DNA of 64,000 nucleotides from Hydrogenovibrio sp. GTDB taxonomy: Bacteria > Pseudomonadota > Gammaproteobacteria > Thiomicrospirales > Thiomicrospiraceae. The stretch lies in contig WFMZ01000065.1 in assembly GCA_015484555.1 (NCBI GenBank), positions 1 to 64,000 on the forward strand, written 5' to 3'. A model generated the notes under the pieces. It was not told the DNA's origin. It saw only the letters and a list, made by a program, of their open reading frames with translations, and searched no databases. The position numbers and the translations under genes were made by a program. Of this stretch, positions 31,146-39,968 are shown one piece after another; positions within the stretch are counted from its first letter, which is position 1; every line of letters starts with the position of its first letter.

Positions 31146-32231
31146 CTATTTAGCGCTAACATTACCCTGGTTTATATCAAAGAAGCTAGCGGTATCTGGA
31201 TTTAAGTTAGCAATTAAGCTTTGACTAGTGGTTGAAATAATATGTTGGATATTTAGGTCTTGCAGCAAGGTTAACAAGGTTAAGCGATGCTGTTCATCTA
31301 GTTCGGCTGGTAAATCATCAATGAGCATAATCACCTGTTCTTGGCTTTCTTGCTCATACAAACTGGCTTGTGCCAATAATAAAGCGCACACAAATAGCTT
31401 TTGCTGACCTCGTGAAAGCTTCAACATGGCCTCTGTCCCCGCAAATTTAAAGCGAATGTCTGCTCTGTGGCAACCGTACTGCGTAAAGCCTTGCTTGGCA
31501 TCTTTGCCATAGTTTTGCGCTAACAGTGCTGCAAAAGAGTCTGAGGCTTGCGGCCAACCGGCACGATAACCTAAATCAACCTGCTCAGCCATTTCGGGCA
31601 TTAAGGCTTTGCAAAACTTCACCACAAAAGGGGTTAGCTTCAAGACATAGGCTTGTCGAATAGCGTCTATTTTAGCGGCTAAATCTACTAGCTGTACATC
31701 CCATATTTGGGTCTGATTTTGCGGAAGACGTTTCTTTAAAGCCTGGTTACGCTGTTTTAAAGCACGCTGATAGCCTCGCCAATGTTGAATAAAGTCGGCC
31801 GAAGCATGAAAGCAACCCCAGTCTAAAAACTGGCGACGCACCTTGGGTCCATCTTCTAGCAAACGATGGCTTTCAGGGGTAAGCAATTGCACGGGCAAAC
31901 GTTCTGCCATGTCAGCTTGAGAGGGCACTACTTCACCATTTATTTTACATAAAGACTTTTCAATACTGCGCTTCAAGCCCATTTTATAGGTTTGATTAGT
32001 TTGGGTGACTTCAGAAAATAGGGTGAAATTAGGATGGTCTGCATTAATTAAATGCGCAGGTTTGGCGGTACGAAAAGAACGGCCTGTGGATAGCACCCAA
32101 ATGGCTTCGATTAAAGAGGTTTTACCCGCCGCATTATCGCCAATAATTAAGTTTAGCCCTGATGAGAAGGTTAAATTGGCTTGGTCAATATTGCGAAAGT
32201 AATGAAGGGTTAGGCTTTGAAGTTTAGACAC
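31146..32231 (-). CDS. recF: DNA replication/repair protein RecF
   Basis: RecF (361 aa), an SMC-like ATPase that loads RecA at gaps with RecO and RecR. Walker A IIGDNAAGKTSLIEAI lies near the N terminus, the ABC signature is KLSRGQQKLFVCALLLAQ, and Walker B is MLIDDLPAELDEQHR. I place the start at GTG 32231 (V/MSKLQSLTLHYFRNI), with TTGAG a few nt upstream, because family members start close to the FRN motif; a TTG eight codons earlier is the alternative. Third gene of dnaA-dnaN-recF. Confidence 0.94.
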   Translation of the reverse strand: MSKLQSLTLHYFRNIDQANLTFSSGLNLIIGDNAAGKTSLIEAIWVLSTGRSFRTAKPAHLINADHPNFTLFSEVTQTNQTYKMGLKRSIEKSLCKINGEVVPSQADMAERLPVQLLTPESHRLLEDGPKVRRQFLDWGCFHASADFIQHWRGYQRALKQRNQALKKRLPQNQTQIWDVQLVDLAAKIDAIRQAYVLKLTPFVVKFCKALMPEMAEQVDLGYRAGWPQASDSFAALLAQNYGKDAKQGFTQYGCHRADIRFKFAGTEAMLKLSRGQQKLFVCALLLAQASLYEQESQEQVIMLIDDLPAELDEQHRLTLLTLLQDLNIQHIISTTSQSLIANLNPDTASFFDINQGNVSAK

Positions 32232-32264
32232 AGTGTACTCAAAAATACCAGGCAAAGTGCCAGA

Positions 32265-32345
32265 CCACCCCTGGCGATTTTAACCGTTCAACTTTAATAA
32301 GAACCTTAAAAATTACCCTAAAGGGCATAAACGCCAGGGGTGGGG
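32265..32345. repeat. Dispersed palindromic repeat, reversed orientation (locus d)
   Basis: CCACCCCTGGCGATTTT (32265-32281) and CGCCAGGGGTGG (32332-32343) form a 12-bp inverted pair, with arms in the opposite order to loci a and b. Between them AACCTTAAAAATT (32302-32314) resembles the flank of other loci. It fills most of the dnaN-recF gap, so it could attenuate or process the dnaA-dnaN-recF transcript. Confidence 0.82.
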
Positions 32346-32364
32346 TGAAACAAATAAGGTTTAA

Positions 32365-33471
32365 CTATAAGCGCATTGGCATAATAACATGCTGACAAGT
32401 ACACGCATCGCCCAAAGAATCTATTAGGCAACTGCTATTCGCATCTTTCATGCTTAGGGTAACACAGTCATCATTCATAGAGTTTAGTACGTCAATAATG
32501 TAATTTACATTAAAGCCAATTTCTATTTCTGCCCCTTGATAATCAATCGCCATGTCTTCATGTGATTCATCTTGATCTGAGTTTTGAGCATGAACAGACA
32601 ATAGATTTGGCGCTAAGGCTAAACGAATACCTTTAAATTTATCGTTTGATAAAATCGCTGAACGTTGTAGCAAGCTTTTCAATAAAGTGCGGTCTATCTG
32701 CACTAATTGGTCATTGGTTTGGGGAATAACACGTTTAAAGTCAGGGAAACGGCCATCAACCAACTTACAGGTAAAAACTGTGTCTTCAAACTGGACAGTT
32801 AAATAGTTTTTAGCCAGTGCAAATGAGATTAAGCTTTCGTCATCGCCAATTAATTTTTGCAATTCCAGCACACCTTTTCTAGGCAAAATAGCTTGGGTAG
32901 CCGTTAAGCCTTCTGTTGCTAACTCTGTGGTGCAGGTTGATAAACGATGCCCATCGGTTGCCACAACACGCAAAGTTTGGTGGCTAATATCGAACAACAT
33001 ACCGTTAAGGTAAAAGCGAACATCTTGGCTAGCCATTGCAAACGCAGTGTTATGAATAAGTTGCTTTAATTGATGCTGTTGTAATGAAAATGACAGTTCA
33101 ATTTGGGTTAAATCAATAATTGGGAAGTCATCAGCTGGCAAGGTCGATAACTTAAATTTTGAACGCCCTGCCGATAAATCACAACGCATTTCATTGAAGT
33201 CCATTACCACAGTCAAACCATCTGGCACCGCTCTCACAATGCTATTTAACTTAATCGCCGGCAAGGTCACTGAAAAATCGCTTTCGCTACTTTCTAGCTC
33301 GGTCGATGCACGCGTTTCTATTTCTAAATCTGATGCGGTAACCGTTAGGGTATTCTGGCTCACTTGGAACAGAACATTCCCTAAAATGGGCATGGTTTGA
33401 CGTTTTTCAACCACGCCAACTACGGTGTGTAATACAGATAAAAGGTTTTCACGTGATAAACTGATTTTCAT
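32365..33471 (-). CDS. dnaN: DNA polymerase III beta sliding clamp
   Basis: Sliding clamp (368 aa) of the replisome, a ring-forming homodimer with three repeated domains. The N terminus MKISLSRENLLSVLHTVVGVVEKRQTMPILGNVL, the central LNGMLFDI...RVVATDGHRLS and the C-terminal MPMRL are classic. Normal length. Encoded 86 bp downstream of dnaA. Confidence 0.97.
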   Translation of the reverse strand: MKISLSRENLLSVLHTVVGVVEKRQTMPILGNVLFQVSQNTLTVTASDLEIETRASTELESSESDFSVTLPAIKLNSIVRAVPDGLTVVMDFNEMRCDLSAGRSKFKLSTLPADDFPIIDLTQIELSFSLQQHQLKQLIHNTAFAMASQDVRFYLNGMLFDISHQTLRVVATDGHRLSTCTTELATEGLTATQAILPRKGVLELQKLIGDDESLISFALAKNYLTVQFEDTVFTCKLVDGRFPDFKRVIPQTNDQLVQIDRTLLKSLLQRSAILSNDKFKGIRLALAPNLLSVHAQNSDQDESHEDMAIDYQGAEIEIGFNVNYIIDVLNSMNDDCVTLSMKDANSSCLIDSLGDACTCQHVIMPMRL

Positions 33472-33557
33472 CTTTGTGCCTTGATTTCGTTAAATTTATG
33501 TAAGATTTAGTAAGCATTATGCCTAAAATGGGCGCGAGTTTAAAGCGTTTCCCCAGA

Positions 33558-34973
33558 CTAAGTGGTAATGATTCTAATTAATGTATTGTAATCTTCATCT
33601 ATACGATGATCTTCTTCACGTAATTCTGCAATTTTTCGAACTGCGTGAAGCACCGTAGTATGGTCTCTGCCGCCAAAAGCATCGCCTATTTCTGGCAAAC
33701 TATGGGTGGTAAGTTCTTTCGAAATTGCCATGGCGACTTGTCTGGGCCTTGCCAGGTTACGGGTTCGTTTTTTAGATAAAATTTCAGCCACTCTAATCTT
33801 GTAAAAATTAGAAACCGTTTTTTGAATATTTTCTAACGTCACCATTTTTTGCTGTAAGGCAAGCAGGTCTTTTAATGACTCTTTCGCCAACTCGATAGAC
33901 ACCGTTTGCTGTGTAAACTGGGCAAATGCACCCACTCTTTTCAGCGCGCCTTCTAGGTCACGAACGTTACCACGCAAGCGCTTGGCAATAAAGAAAGCCA
34001 CTTCATCTGGCAGCATAATATTAAATTCTGATGCTTTTTTAAGCAAAATAGCCACGCGCATTTCAAATTCTGGCGGCTCCACGGCAATGGTTAAGCCCCA
34101 ACCAAATCGAGATTTTAAGCGGTCTTCTAAGCCATCTACTTCTTTCGGGAAACGATCACTGGTTAAAATAACCTGCTTGTTACCTTCTAGCAGCGTATTA
34201 AAGGTATGAAAGAACTCTTCTTGTGACTGGTCTTTATTGGCGAAAAATTGAATATCATCTATTAATAGTGCATCTAAAGAGCGATAGAAACGTTTGAACT
34301 CATCAATTTTATTATGACGAAGCGCATTGACCATATCGGCCACAAAACGTTCTGAATGTAAATAGACTACGCGCGCATCTGGGTTTTTGGCCAATAAGGC
34401 ATTACCAATGGCGTGCATAATATGAGTTTTACCCAAACCAACCCCGCCATAAATAAAGAATGGGTTGTAGCTTCCACCCGGGTTTTCCGCCACTTGACGA
34501 GCCGCTGCAGCCGCTAATTGGTTAGCCTTACCTTCTACAAAAGAGTCGAAGGTGAAGTTGGGGTTTAGGTTGTGTTTAATAGTTTTTTTAGGCGCTTTAC
34601 GGGCATTATCTGCCTTGGCGCCTGAACCAGTTGTTTCACGAATATTGGCAAACAAGTTTTGCTTCGGCTCACTCACACGCAATGGTTGAGGCACAGATGT
34701 GTCTTCCATTTCGGTTAAGGTTTCAATAGCATATTCACCCGCTTCTAGCTTAACCGCTGGCGGGTTAACAGGCATGACCAAAGCAACCGCTTCTTCAATT
34801 TTACCCATTAGGCGTCTTTCCACCCAATCAAAAATAAAGCTGGTAGGCGCAATTAAACGGATAACACCTGGCTCTTCAATGGACACAATAGGCTGTATCC
34901 AAATCAAAAATTGTTGGTCATTAAGGGTTGATTGAAGCTGTTTCTGAACCTGTGGCCAAAGTAATTGTGTCAA
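33558..34973 (-). CDS. dnaA: Chromosomal replication initiator DnaA
   Basis: DnaA (471 aa). Domain I (about 1-90), a variable linker (about 90-140), the AAA+ domain with Walker [20 protein letters not shown] and Walker [11 protein letters not shown], and the C-terminal DNA-binding domain with [19 protein letters not shown]. The start codon is TTG (34971-34973), preceded by AGGAAGAG with a 7-nt spacing; there is no nearby in-frame ATG. Its upstream region contains the proposed oriC. Confidence 0.97.
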   Translation of the reverse strand: MTQLLWPQVQKQLQSTLNDQQFLIWIQPIVSIEEPGVIRLIAPTSFIFDWVERRLMGKIEEAVALVMPVNPPAVKLEAGEYAIETLTEMEDTSVPQPLRVSEPKQNLFANIRETTGSGAKADNARKAPKKTIKHNLNPNFTFDSFVEGKANQLAAAAARQVAENPGGSYNPFFIYGGVGLGKTHIMHAIGNALLAKNPDARVVYLHSERFVADMVNALRHNKIDEFKRFYRSLDALLIDDIQFFANKDQSQEEFFHTFNTLLEGNKQVILTSDRFPKEVDGLEDRLKSRFGWGLTIAVEPPEFEMRVAILLKKASEFNIMLPDEVAFFIAKRLRGNVRDLEGALKRVGAFAQFTQQTVSIELAKESLKDLLALQQKMVTLENIQKTVSNFYKIRVAEILSKKRTRNLARPRQVAMAISKELTTHSLPEIGDAFGGRDHTTVLHAVRKIAELREEDHRIDEDYNTLIRIITT

Positions 34974-35361
34974 AAGCTATCTCTTCCTCTGAGAATTTAA
35001 TATCACCTTAAATTTGGCGATACTTAACTAAAAACCTATTATTATTTTCTGGCTTTTTCGATCCGTTAAACGGAAAACAAGTGTCAAAAATAGGGTTTTT
35101 ATAATCGTGAGCGAATTATAACTGTGAATAACTTTAATTAATAGACATACCCTGTGGATAAGATTGGGATAAACCCTGTGTACAACTTAAGTAAAATACA
35201 TTGTAACCAGTTGATTTAAAATGTAATTATACAATGTTTTTTAAAAATAAAATAAGTTGTATAAAAGGTTTTATACACATCATTACAAATAATGATAGCG
35301 ATAACATACCCTCGCGAAATCCTTGATAACAAAAGGGGTTGGAGTGGAGGGTCTAAAAAAG
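34974..35361. other. Probable chromosomal replication origin (oriC) with DnaA boxes
   Basis: A 388-bp AT-rich gap between dnaA and the next gene. DnaA boxes: TGTGAATAA (35123-35131) and TGTGGATAA (35153-35161, perfect complement of TTATCCACA), plus TTATACACA (35271-35279); weaker TGTGTACAA (35177-35185) and TTATACAAT (35227-35235). The stretch 35221-35280 is nearly all A/T and could be the unwinding element. Gene direction switches around it: mostly minus to the left, plus to the right. The dnaA promoter must also lie here; TATAAT on the minus strand (35226-35231) is a candidate -10 without a clear -35. Confidence 0.82.
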
Positions 35362-36150
35362 TTAAAAGAAAAACATCTTCATTGCTAAAATAATTAGCAA
35401 CAATCCAAAGACTATTTTCAGCTTTTTAACCGGTAGCTGATGGGTTAATCTTGCTCCTAAAGGCGCTGTAAAATAACTAGACAATACAATACCCAAGAAA
35501 GCTGGCCAATAGATAAATCCTGTAGAATAGGCAGGCAAGCCAACTACAGACCACCCTGCCCATAAAAATCCGATGGTACCTGACAGAGCCACGGGTAAAC
35601 TGCAAGCCGCAGAGGTAGCAATCGCTCGTTGCATGGACACATTGTGCCACACCATATAAGGTGTATTTAACGCCCCTCCGCCAATGCCCACTAAAGAAGA
35701 TAAGCTACCAATAAGTGTCCCTGCAAAAGTTTGTCCTGCTTTACCTGGTAACGCTCGATCTGGTGCTGGTTGAAAATTCGACAACATTTTTAAAGCAATG
35801 ATTAATTCCATGACAGCAAATGTTTTTGCCAATACCTCGCCTGACATAAACTGCGCAATCCAGGCACCTAATAACCCACCGATAAAAATACCTGGCGTAA
35901 TAGTTTTAAAAATATCCCACCGCACAGCATCATGTTTATGATGAGCTCGAACAGAAGCTAGCGAGGTGATTAAAATAGTGGCCAAAGAGGTACCAATGGC
36001 TAAATGCACTAAATGATCGCTCTGCAAATAAACCGCAAACACGGCTGTCAGCACCGGCACTAAAATTAACCCACCGCCAATGCCTAGCAAGCCTGCAAAG
36101 AAACCCACCACGGCACCCGTGACTATGTATATACTAAATTCTAAAATCAT
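35362..36150 (-). CDS. TSUP (TauE/SafE)-family membrane transporter
   Basis: A 262-aa membrane protein with eight predicted helices in two repeats. GFFAGLLGIGGGLILVPVL near the N terminus and GSLSSLVGIGGGALNTPYMVWH in the second half are the twin glycine-rich family motifs. Members export or import sulfite, sulfoacetate and other organosulfur compounds; the substrate here is unknown, though sulfite would suit a sulfur oxidiser. The start at 36150 is preferred, because an earlier in-frame ATG runs into the divergent gene's region. Confidence 0.88.
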   Translation of the reverse strand: MILEFSIYIVTGAVVGFFAGLLGIGGGLILVPVLTAVFAVYLQSDHLVHLAIGTSLATILITSLASVRAHHKHDAVRWDIFKTITPGIFIGGLLGAWIAQFMSGEVLAKTFAVMELIIALKMLSNFQPAPDRALPGKAGQTFAGTLIGSLSSLVGIGGGALNTPYMVWHNVSMQRAIATSAACSLPVALSGTIGFLWAGWSVVGLPAYSTGFIYWPAFLGIVLSSYFTAPLGARLTHQLPVKKLKIVFGLLLIILAMKMFFF

Positions 36151-36281
36151 GCGGTAAATTATAAGCCATTGAACCCCGTAGCGGGCGTATGCTTGAACCC
36201 ATTTTTCTGATAAGGTTATCAATAATACGTTTGAAACGTCACCTCCTTGACAAAATTCGGAAGCATTTAGAAAGTATAATC

Positions 36282-36605
36282 ATGTCAGACAAAAAGCATC
36301 TCACCTTTAACCAACAGTGCTACGAATTATTAAAGCAAATACCTGAAGGCAAAGTTTCTACCTACAAAGCACTTGCCAATGCATTAGGCACCAAAGCTTA
36401 TCAAGCCGTCGGCAATGCCATGAACAAAAACCCAAACCCTTATGTAGTGCCTTGCCACAGAGTGGTTCAAACCAATGGTGAGCTAGGTGGATTTGCTTAT
36501 GGGCCTAAAGAAAAAATAGCACTGCTTAAAAAAGAAGGTGTCCACATTGAAGACAATAAGGTCGTTGATTTTAAAATTCATTTCTTTGATGGCTTTCAAC
36601 CTTAA
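36282..36605 (+). CDS. Short O6-alkylguanine-DNA alkyltransferase-family protein
   Basis: A 107-aa protein consisting only of the DNA-binding/active-site domain: IPEGKVSTYKALANALG, QAVGNAMNKNPNPYVVPCHRVV and GFAYGPKEKIALLKKEGV. The acceptor cysteine of the PCHRV motif is present, so it is not an alkyltransferase-like protein (those have Trp there). The N-terminal Ada/Ogt domain is missing. The start at 36282 (MSDKKHLTF) matches the family; a longer reading to 36189 looks spurious. Its stop codon lies inside repeat locus e. Confidence 0.85.
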   Translation: MSDKKHLTFNQQCYELLKQIPEGKVSTYKALANALGTKAYQAVGNAMNKNPNPYVVPCHRVVQTNGELGGFAYGPKEKIALLKKEGVHIEDNKVVDFKIHFFDGFQP

Positions 36606-36621
36606 AAATCGCCAGGGGTGG
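36604..36621. repeat. Dispersed repeat, single arm (locus e)
   Basis: AAAAATCGCCAGGGGTGG as a single forward copy preceded by TTTCAACCTT. The TAA stop of the alkyltransferase-like gene (36603-36605) is formed by the repeat flank, so the last codons of that gene (Gln-Pro) come from the repeat's CAACCTTAA. No inverse arm was seen nearby. Confidence 0.9.
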
Positions 36622-36734
36622 GGTCGCCAGGAAGCACTGTGAAATGAACGAGCTATTTAATATAGTTAATTATTTTGAGGCGTGCTGTCGACAGGTATAA
36701 TGGATAACATTATTATTAAACTAAGACCTTCAAT

Positions 36735-37052
36735 ATGAAAAAAACCTTCTCTCTCCAGCACGAAAAAATCAAGCCTGCGCGTTTAGCTGACAAAATTAAA
36801 CATGAAGTTAAAAAGTACATGAAACGTGAATCTCGTCGTGCCTTACCGACGGGCATGGATTTTTGGGATTTTGATTGTCGTTTTGGTGCCAATGCGAAGA
36901 CGGCCGAAGTTATCCATGTTTCAAAGATCAATGAATATATTAGTCAAGCTGAAGCAGATGAACTGTCTGAATTTTATTTAGAAATCTTATCTCATGCTAA
37001 AAAACGTCACTACACCGCTTCTGAATCAAATGAATACGACGGCCTAGACTAA
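36735..37052 (+). CDS. Conserved hypothetical protein, DUF6172-like
   Basis: A 105-aa highly charged protein. MKKTFSLQHEKIKPARLADK, KHEVKKYMKRESRRALPTG and MDFWDFDCRFG form a conserved block I associate with the uncharacterised DUF6172 family. No signal peptide or membrane segment, so it is probably cytoplasmic. Between the alkyltransferase-like gene and rpmH. No function can be proposed. Confidence 0.72.
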   Translation: MKKTFSLQHEKIKPARLADKIKHEVKKYMKRESRRALPTGMDFWDFDCRFGANAKTAEVIHVSKINEYISQAEADELSEFYLEILSHAKKRHYTASESNEYDGLD

Positions 37053-37167
37053 GGGTAAACTAATTTTATGCCGTCCATTCATGAACAAATGCATTAACTT
37101 AATCTTGACTAGATTAGTAGAATAGTCACCTAATTCCGCGTTTAAAACAATTTAGACGCTTAAGAAT

Positions 37168-37195
37168 TTGCTTATTTCCTAAAAAAACGTATAAT
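37168..37195 (+). promoter_or_regulatory. Sigma-70-type promoter of rpmH-rnpA
   Basis: TTGCTT (37168-37173), 16-bp spacer, then TATAAT (37190-37195), followed by a GC-rich discriminator GCCCCG. It is 44 bp upstream of the rpmH start. A perfect -10 and a GC discriminator are usual for ribosomal protein promoters under growth-rate control. Confidence 0.65.
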
Positions 37196-37239
37196 GCCCC
37201 GTTCTTTCGCAAGAAATATTTATTTAAACAGGTGATATC

Positions 37240-37374
37240 ATGAAACGTACTTTCCAACCTAGTGTTATCAAACGCGCTCGTACCCACGGTTTCCGTGCTC
37301 GCATGGCTACAAAAAATGGTCGTAAGATCATTGCTGCTCGTCGTGCAAAGGGACGTAAGCGTTTGACTCCATAG
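37240..37374 (+). CDS. rpmH: 50S ribosomal protein L34
   Basis: Forty-four codons: [20 protein letters not shown], then [20 protein letters not shown], then RLTP and stop. This is a full-length L34, a highly basic protein of the large subunit. It precedes rnpA by 16 bp, the near-universal bacterial pairing. It is not adjacent to dnaA here, since three genes and oriC lie between them. Confidence 0.97.
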   Translation: MKRTFQPSVIKRARTHGFRARMATKNGRKIIAARRAKGRKRLTP

Positions 37375-37390
37375 TCGTTAAGCTTTCTTA

Positions 37391-37834
37391 ATGACTATAG
37401 AAAAACAAGATTTTGATGCGCTAACGCCTTCCGAGACTTCGGAATTAGCGCAGCTTAATTGCTCAGATTTATCTCGCCCCACCCTCCCTAAAGAGCAACG
37501 TCTCTTAACACCCGACCATTTTTCTTTTGTTTTTGCAGATGCAAAAAAGTTTGCCAATAAACATTGGACACTCATCGTTCGCCCCAACCAAAAGCCATAC
37601 CCTAGAATAGGTTTAGCCGTTGCAAAAAAACAGCTAATTAGGGCTGTCTGGCGAAATAGAGTAAAAAGATTGGCTCGCGAAGCATTTCGTCAACATAAAC
37701 AAGCCTTAAGCGGGTATGATATTGTGGTTTTAGGGCGTCGTGAAATGCAAAATATTGACAACCAAACCCTAAACAACAGTTTTGAACATTTAATTCGAAA
37801 AATTAAAAATAGCCGTTTAAAAGACAGTAAATAA
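37391..37834 (+). CDS. rnpA: Ribonuclease P protein component
   Basis: Protein subunit (147 aa) of RNase P, which trims the 5' leader of tRNAs. The RNR motif in VWRNRVKRLAREAFRQHK and the N-terminal LPKEQRLLTPDHFSFVF are diagnostic. The first 30 residues, before LPKEQ, are longer than in most homologues (a variable acidic stretch), so a later start cannot be excluded. Directly follows rpmH and precedes yidC by 17 bp. Confidence 0.93.
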   Translation: MTIEKQDFDALTPSETSELAQLNCSDLSRPTLPKEQRLLTPDHFSFVFADAKKFANKHWTLIVRPNQKPYPRIGLAVAKKQLIRAVWRNRVKRLAREAFRQHKQALSGYDIVVLGRREMQNIDNQTLNNSFEHLIRKIKNSRLKDSK

Positions 37835-37851
37835 GTAGGACTTAAATAAAC

Positions 37852-39540
37852 ATGAATATGAGATCTTTTTGGTGGATGGCATTAGCCTTCACGCTTTTGT
37901 GGATTTGGATGGAGTGGAATAAATTCCAACAGGTTCAAGTGATACCTACAACACCTGATAATGCTGAAATAGTTGCTCCCGCTTCTGCTAATGCAGGGGT
38001 TCCCGCGACCAACCAGGCTAGGGCTTCACAAAGTGATATTCCTGTAGCTGAAGTACAAAATAAAGTTGTACCTACTGCTAAACCAGAGATTGCTCAAGCA
38101 CAAAGAATTCATGTTAAAACTGATGTTTATGACCTTGTTCTAGACACCCACGGCGGTGGTATTAGAGAGCTAAAGCTATTAAAGTATGCAGCAACTAAAG
38201 ACCATTCAAAAAAATTCCAGCTAATGGGAGACAGCGGTCCAAGACTTTATATCGCTCAAAATGGGATTGCCACAGAACCTAATGCCACCTTACCCGCGCC
38301 AACCCATAATTCACTGTATCAATCTAGCCAAAACAGTTATACGCTAGTAGGTGATACTTTAGTGGTGCCAATGACTTGGCAGAAAGATGGTATTAAGATC
38401 ACAAAGACTTATACCTTCCACAAAGGCGATTATAAAATTTTTGTGGACTACAAAGTAGAAAACAATACTCAGCAAAAATGGGCAGGTAGCCTTTATTCTC
38501 AAATCAAACGCAATACTTTCGATCCTGACCATAACCGAATGATGCATACCTACACTGGTTTTGTTTTATACGATGGTCATGCTGAAGATAAGTATGTTAA
38601 GCATTCTTTTGATGACTTAGATACTAAACCTGTGGTCTCTCAACAAGAAACTGGTGGTTGGGCTGCGATGATTCAGCAGTACTTCTTATCTGCCATTATT
38701 CCCAAGCAAACAGCTTTAAATACTTTTTATGCTAAGCCTGCTGGCAATGGAACCTATGTTGCTGGCGTAGTAGAGCCTTTAGTTTCAGTTAATTCTGGGA
38801 AATCTGCTACCCTGTCAACTGAACTATATATCGGGCCTATTATTCAAGGTACCTTGGCAAGTGTTGCTCCTGGGTTAGAGCTAACCGTTGATTATGGTAT
38901 TTTAACCCTCATTGCTAAGCCTATTTTCTGGTTGCTAAGTTTCATTCATTCATTCCTAGGCAACTGGGGTTGGTCAATCATTTTACTGACGATCATCATT
39001 AAAGCAGCTTTCTATAAGCTGTCGGCAACCTCGTATCGCTCAATGGCACACATGAAGAAGTTCCAACCTAAGTTAAAGCAGCTGAAAGAAAACTATGGTG
39101 ATGACAAAGCTTTATATCAGAAGAAGATGATGGAGTTGTACAAAAAAGAGAAGATCAATCCATTAGGCGGTTGCTTACCTATTTTGCTACAAATGCCAGT
39201 CTTTATCGCACTTTACTGGGTACTATTATACTCTGCTGAAATGCGCCAAGCACCGTGGATTTTATGGATTACCGATCTATCAGCAAAAGATCCTTATTTC
39301 ATTCTACCAGTGATAATGGGTATCTCTATGTGGGTACAGCAAAAGCTTAACCCATCGGCCATGATGGATGAAATGCAACAGAAAGTAATGAAGTTTTTAC
39401 CTATTATTTTCACGGTATTCTTCATGTTCTTCCCTGCAGGTTTGGTACTTTACTGGGTAGTTAACAACGTATTATCTGTTACCCAACAATGGTATATCAC
39501 CAAAAAGATTACTGAAGAGGAAGTGGCGAAAGCTAAATAG
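37852..39540 (+). CDS. yidC: Membrane protein insertase YidC
   Basis: YidC (562 aa) inserts membrane proteins alone or with SecYEG. It has an N-terminal membrane anchor (about 5-20), a large periplasmic beta domain (about 55-340) and the conserved C-terminal insertase core of five helices, including GNWGWSIILLTIIIKAAFYKLSATSYRSMAHMKK and NPLGGCLPILLQMPVFIALYWVL. The substrate-groove arginine is in IIKAAFYKLSATSYRS. The small gene yidD, usually between rnpA and yidC, is not present. Confidence 0.96.
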   Translation: MNMRSFWWMALAFTLLWIWMEWNKFQQVQVIPTTPDNAEIVAPASANAGVPATNQARASQSDIPVAEVQNKVVPTAKPEIAQAQRIHVKTDVYDLVLDTHGGGIRELKLLKYAATKDHSKKFQLMGDSGPRLYIAQNGIATEPNATLPAPTHNSLYQSSQNSYTLVGDTLVVPMTWQKDGIKITKTYTFHKGDYKIFVDYKVENNTQQKWAGSLYSQIKRNTFDPDHNRMMHTYTGFVLYDGHAEDKYVKHSFDDLDTKPVVSQQETGGWAAMIQQYFLSAIIPKQTALNTFYAKPAGNGTYVAGVVEPLVSVNSGKSATLSTELYIGPIIQGTLASVAPGLELTVDYGILTLIAKPIFWLLSFIHSFLGNWGWSIILLTIIIKAAFYKLSATSYRSMAHMKKFQPKLKQLKENYGDDKALYQKKMMELYKKEKINPLGGCLPILLQMPVFIALYWVLLYSAEMRQAPWILWITDLSAKDPYFILPVIMGISMWVQQKLNPSAMMDEMQQKVMKFLPIIFTVFFMFFPAGLVLYWVVNNVLSVTQQWYITKKITEEEVAKAK

Positions 39541-39548
39541 GAATTCTT

Positions 39549-39884
39549 ATGCATTTATCTTATGAAAAACTAGGCATCGACCACCCAATGTATGGCAAAG
39601 CACGATACATTGTGATGGATGGTATGAATGCCGTTTGTTACAAAACAGACGAAGGCTACCTACCTTTAGCGGCCGATGGTTCTGCACCTGCACCGGTTCA
39701 AGCTGTTGAAAAGAACAAGCATCAACAAGCTAGATCTTTATTTGTATTAAGCTTTGCCATTAATGGTGAAGCCGAAGAAATGACCTTTAAGTCTAAAAAG
39801 AAAATGGATAAAACCATCGCCTTTTATAAAGATAAAGCCTTCGTTACTGATATTAAATCTACTGAATATCAGTTAGCAGACTAG
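39549..39884 (+). CDS. Small hypothetical protein between yidC and mnmE
   Basis: A 111-aa soluble protein, no signal peptide or membrane segment, with no domain I recognise. Visible blocks: GIDHPMYGKARYIVMDGMNAVCYKTDEGYLPL and EEMTFKSKKKMDKTIAFYKDKAF. It begins 8 bp after the yidC stop and ends before a terminator (39897-39935), so it is co-transcribed with yidC and probably with rpmH and rnpA. Confidence 0.75.
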   Translation: MHLSYEKLGIDHPMYGKARYIVMDGMNAVCYKTDEGYLPLAADGSAPAPVQAVEKNKHQQARSLFVLSFAINGEAEEMTFKSKKKMDKTIAFYKDKAFVTDIKSTEYQLAD

Positions 39885-39896
39885 CTTTCCATTTTT

Positions 39897-39937
39897 AAAA
39901 CGCCTGCTTGTGTGTGAACATTGGTAGGCGTTTTTGT
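39897..39937 (+). terminator. Rho-independent terminator before mnmE
   Basis: AAAACGCCT (39897-39905) pairs with AGGCGTTTT (39926-39934), with an imperfect inner stem, followed by T residues. It ends the rpmH-rnpA-yidC run, so mnmE needs its own promoter. Confidence 0.75.
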
Positions 39938-39968
39938 ATCCACTGACTTCACAGGCTATAATAAGCGC

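Noticed and set aside
33440-33460. GTTTTCACGTGATAAAC inside dnaN, resembling a parS site (TGTTTCACGTGAAACA)
   Set aside because: About four mismatches and inside coding sequence. I saw no perfect parS 16-mer anywhere in the window by eye, although parAB are here; a motif scan of the region around oriC would decide.
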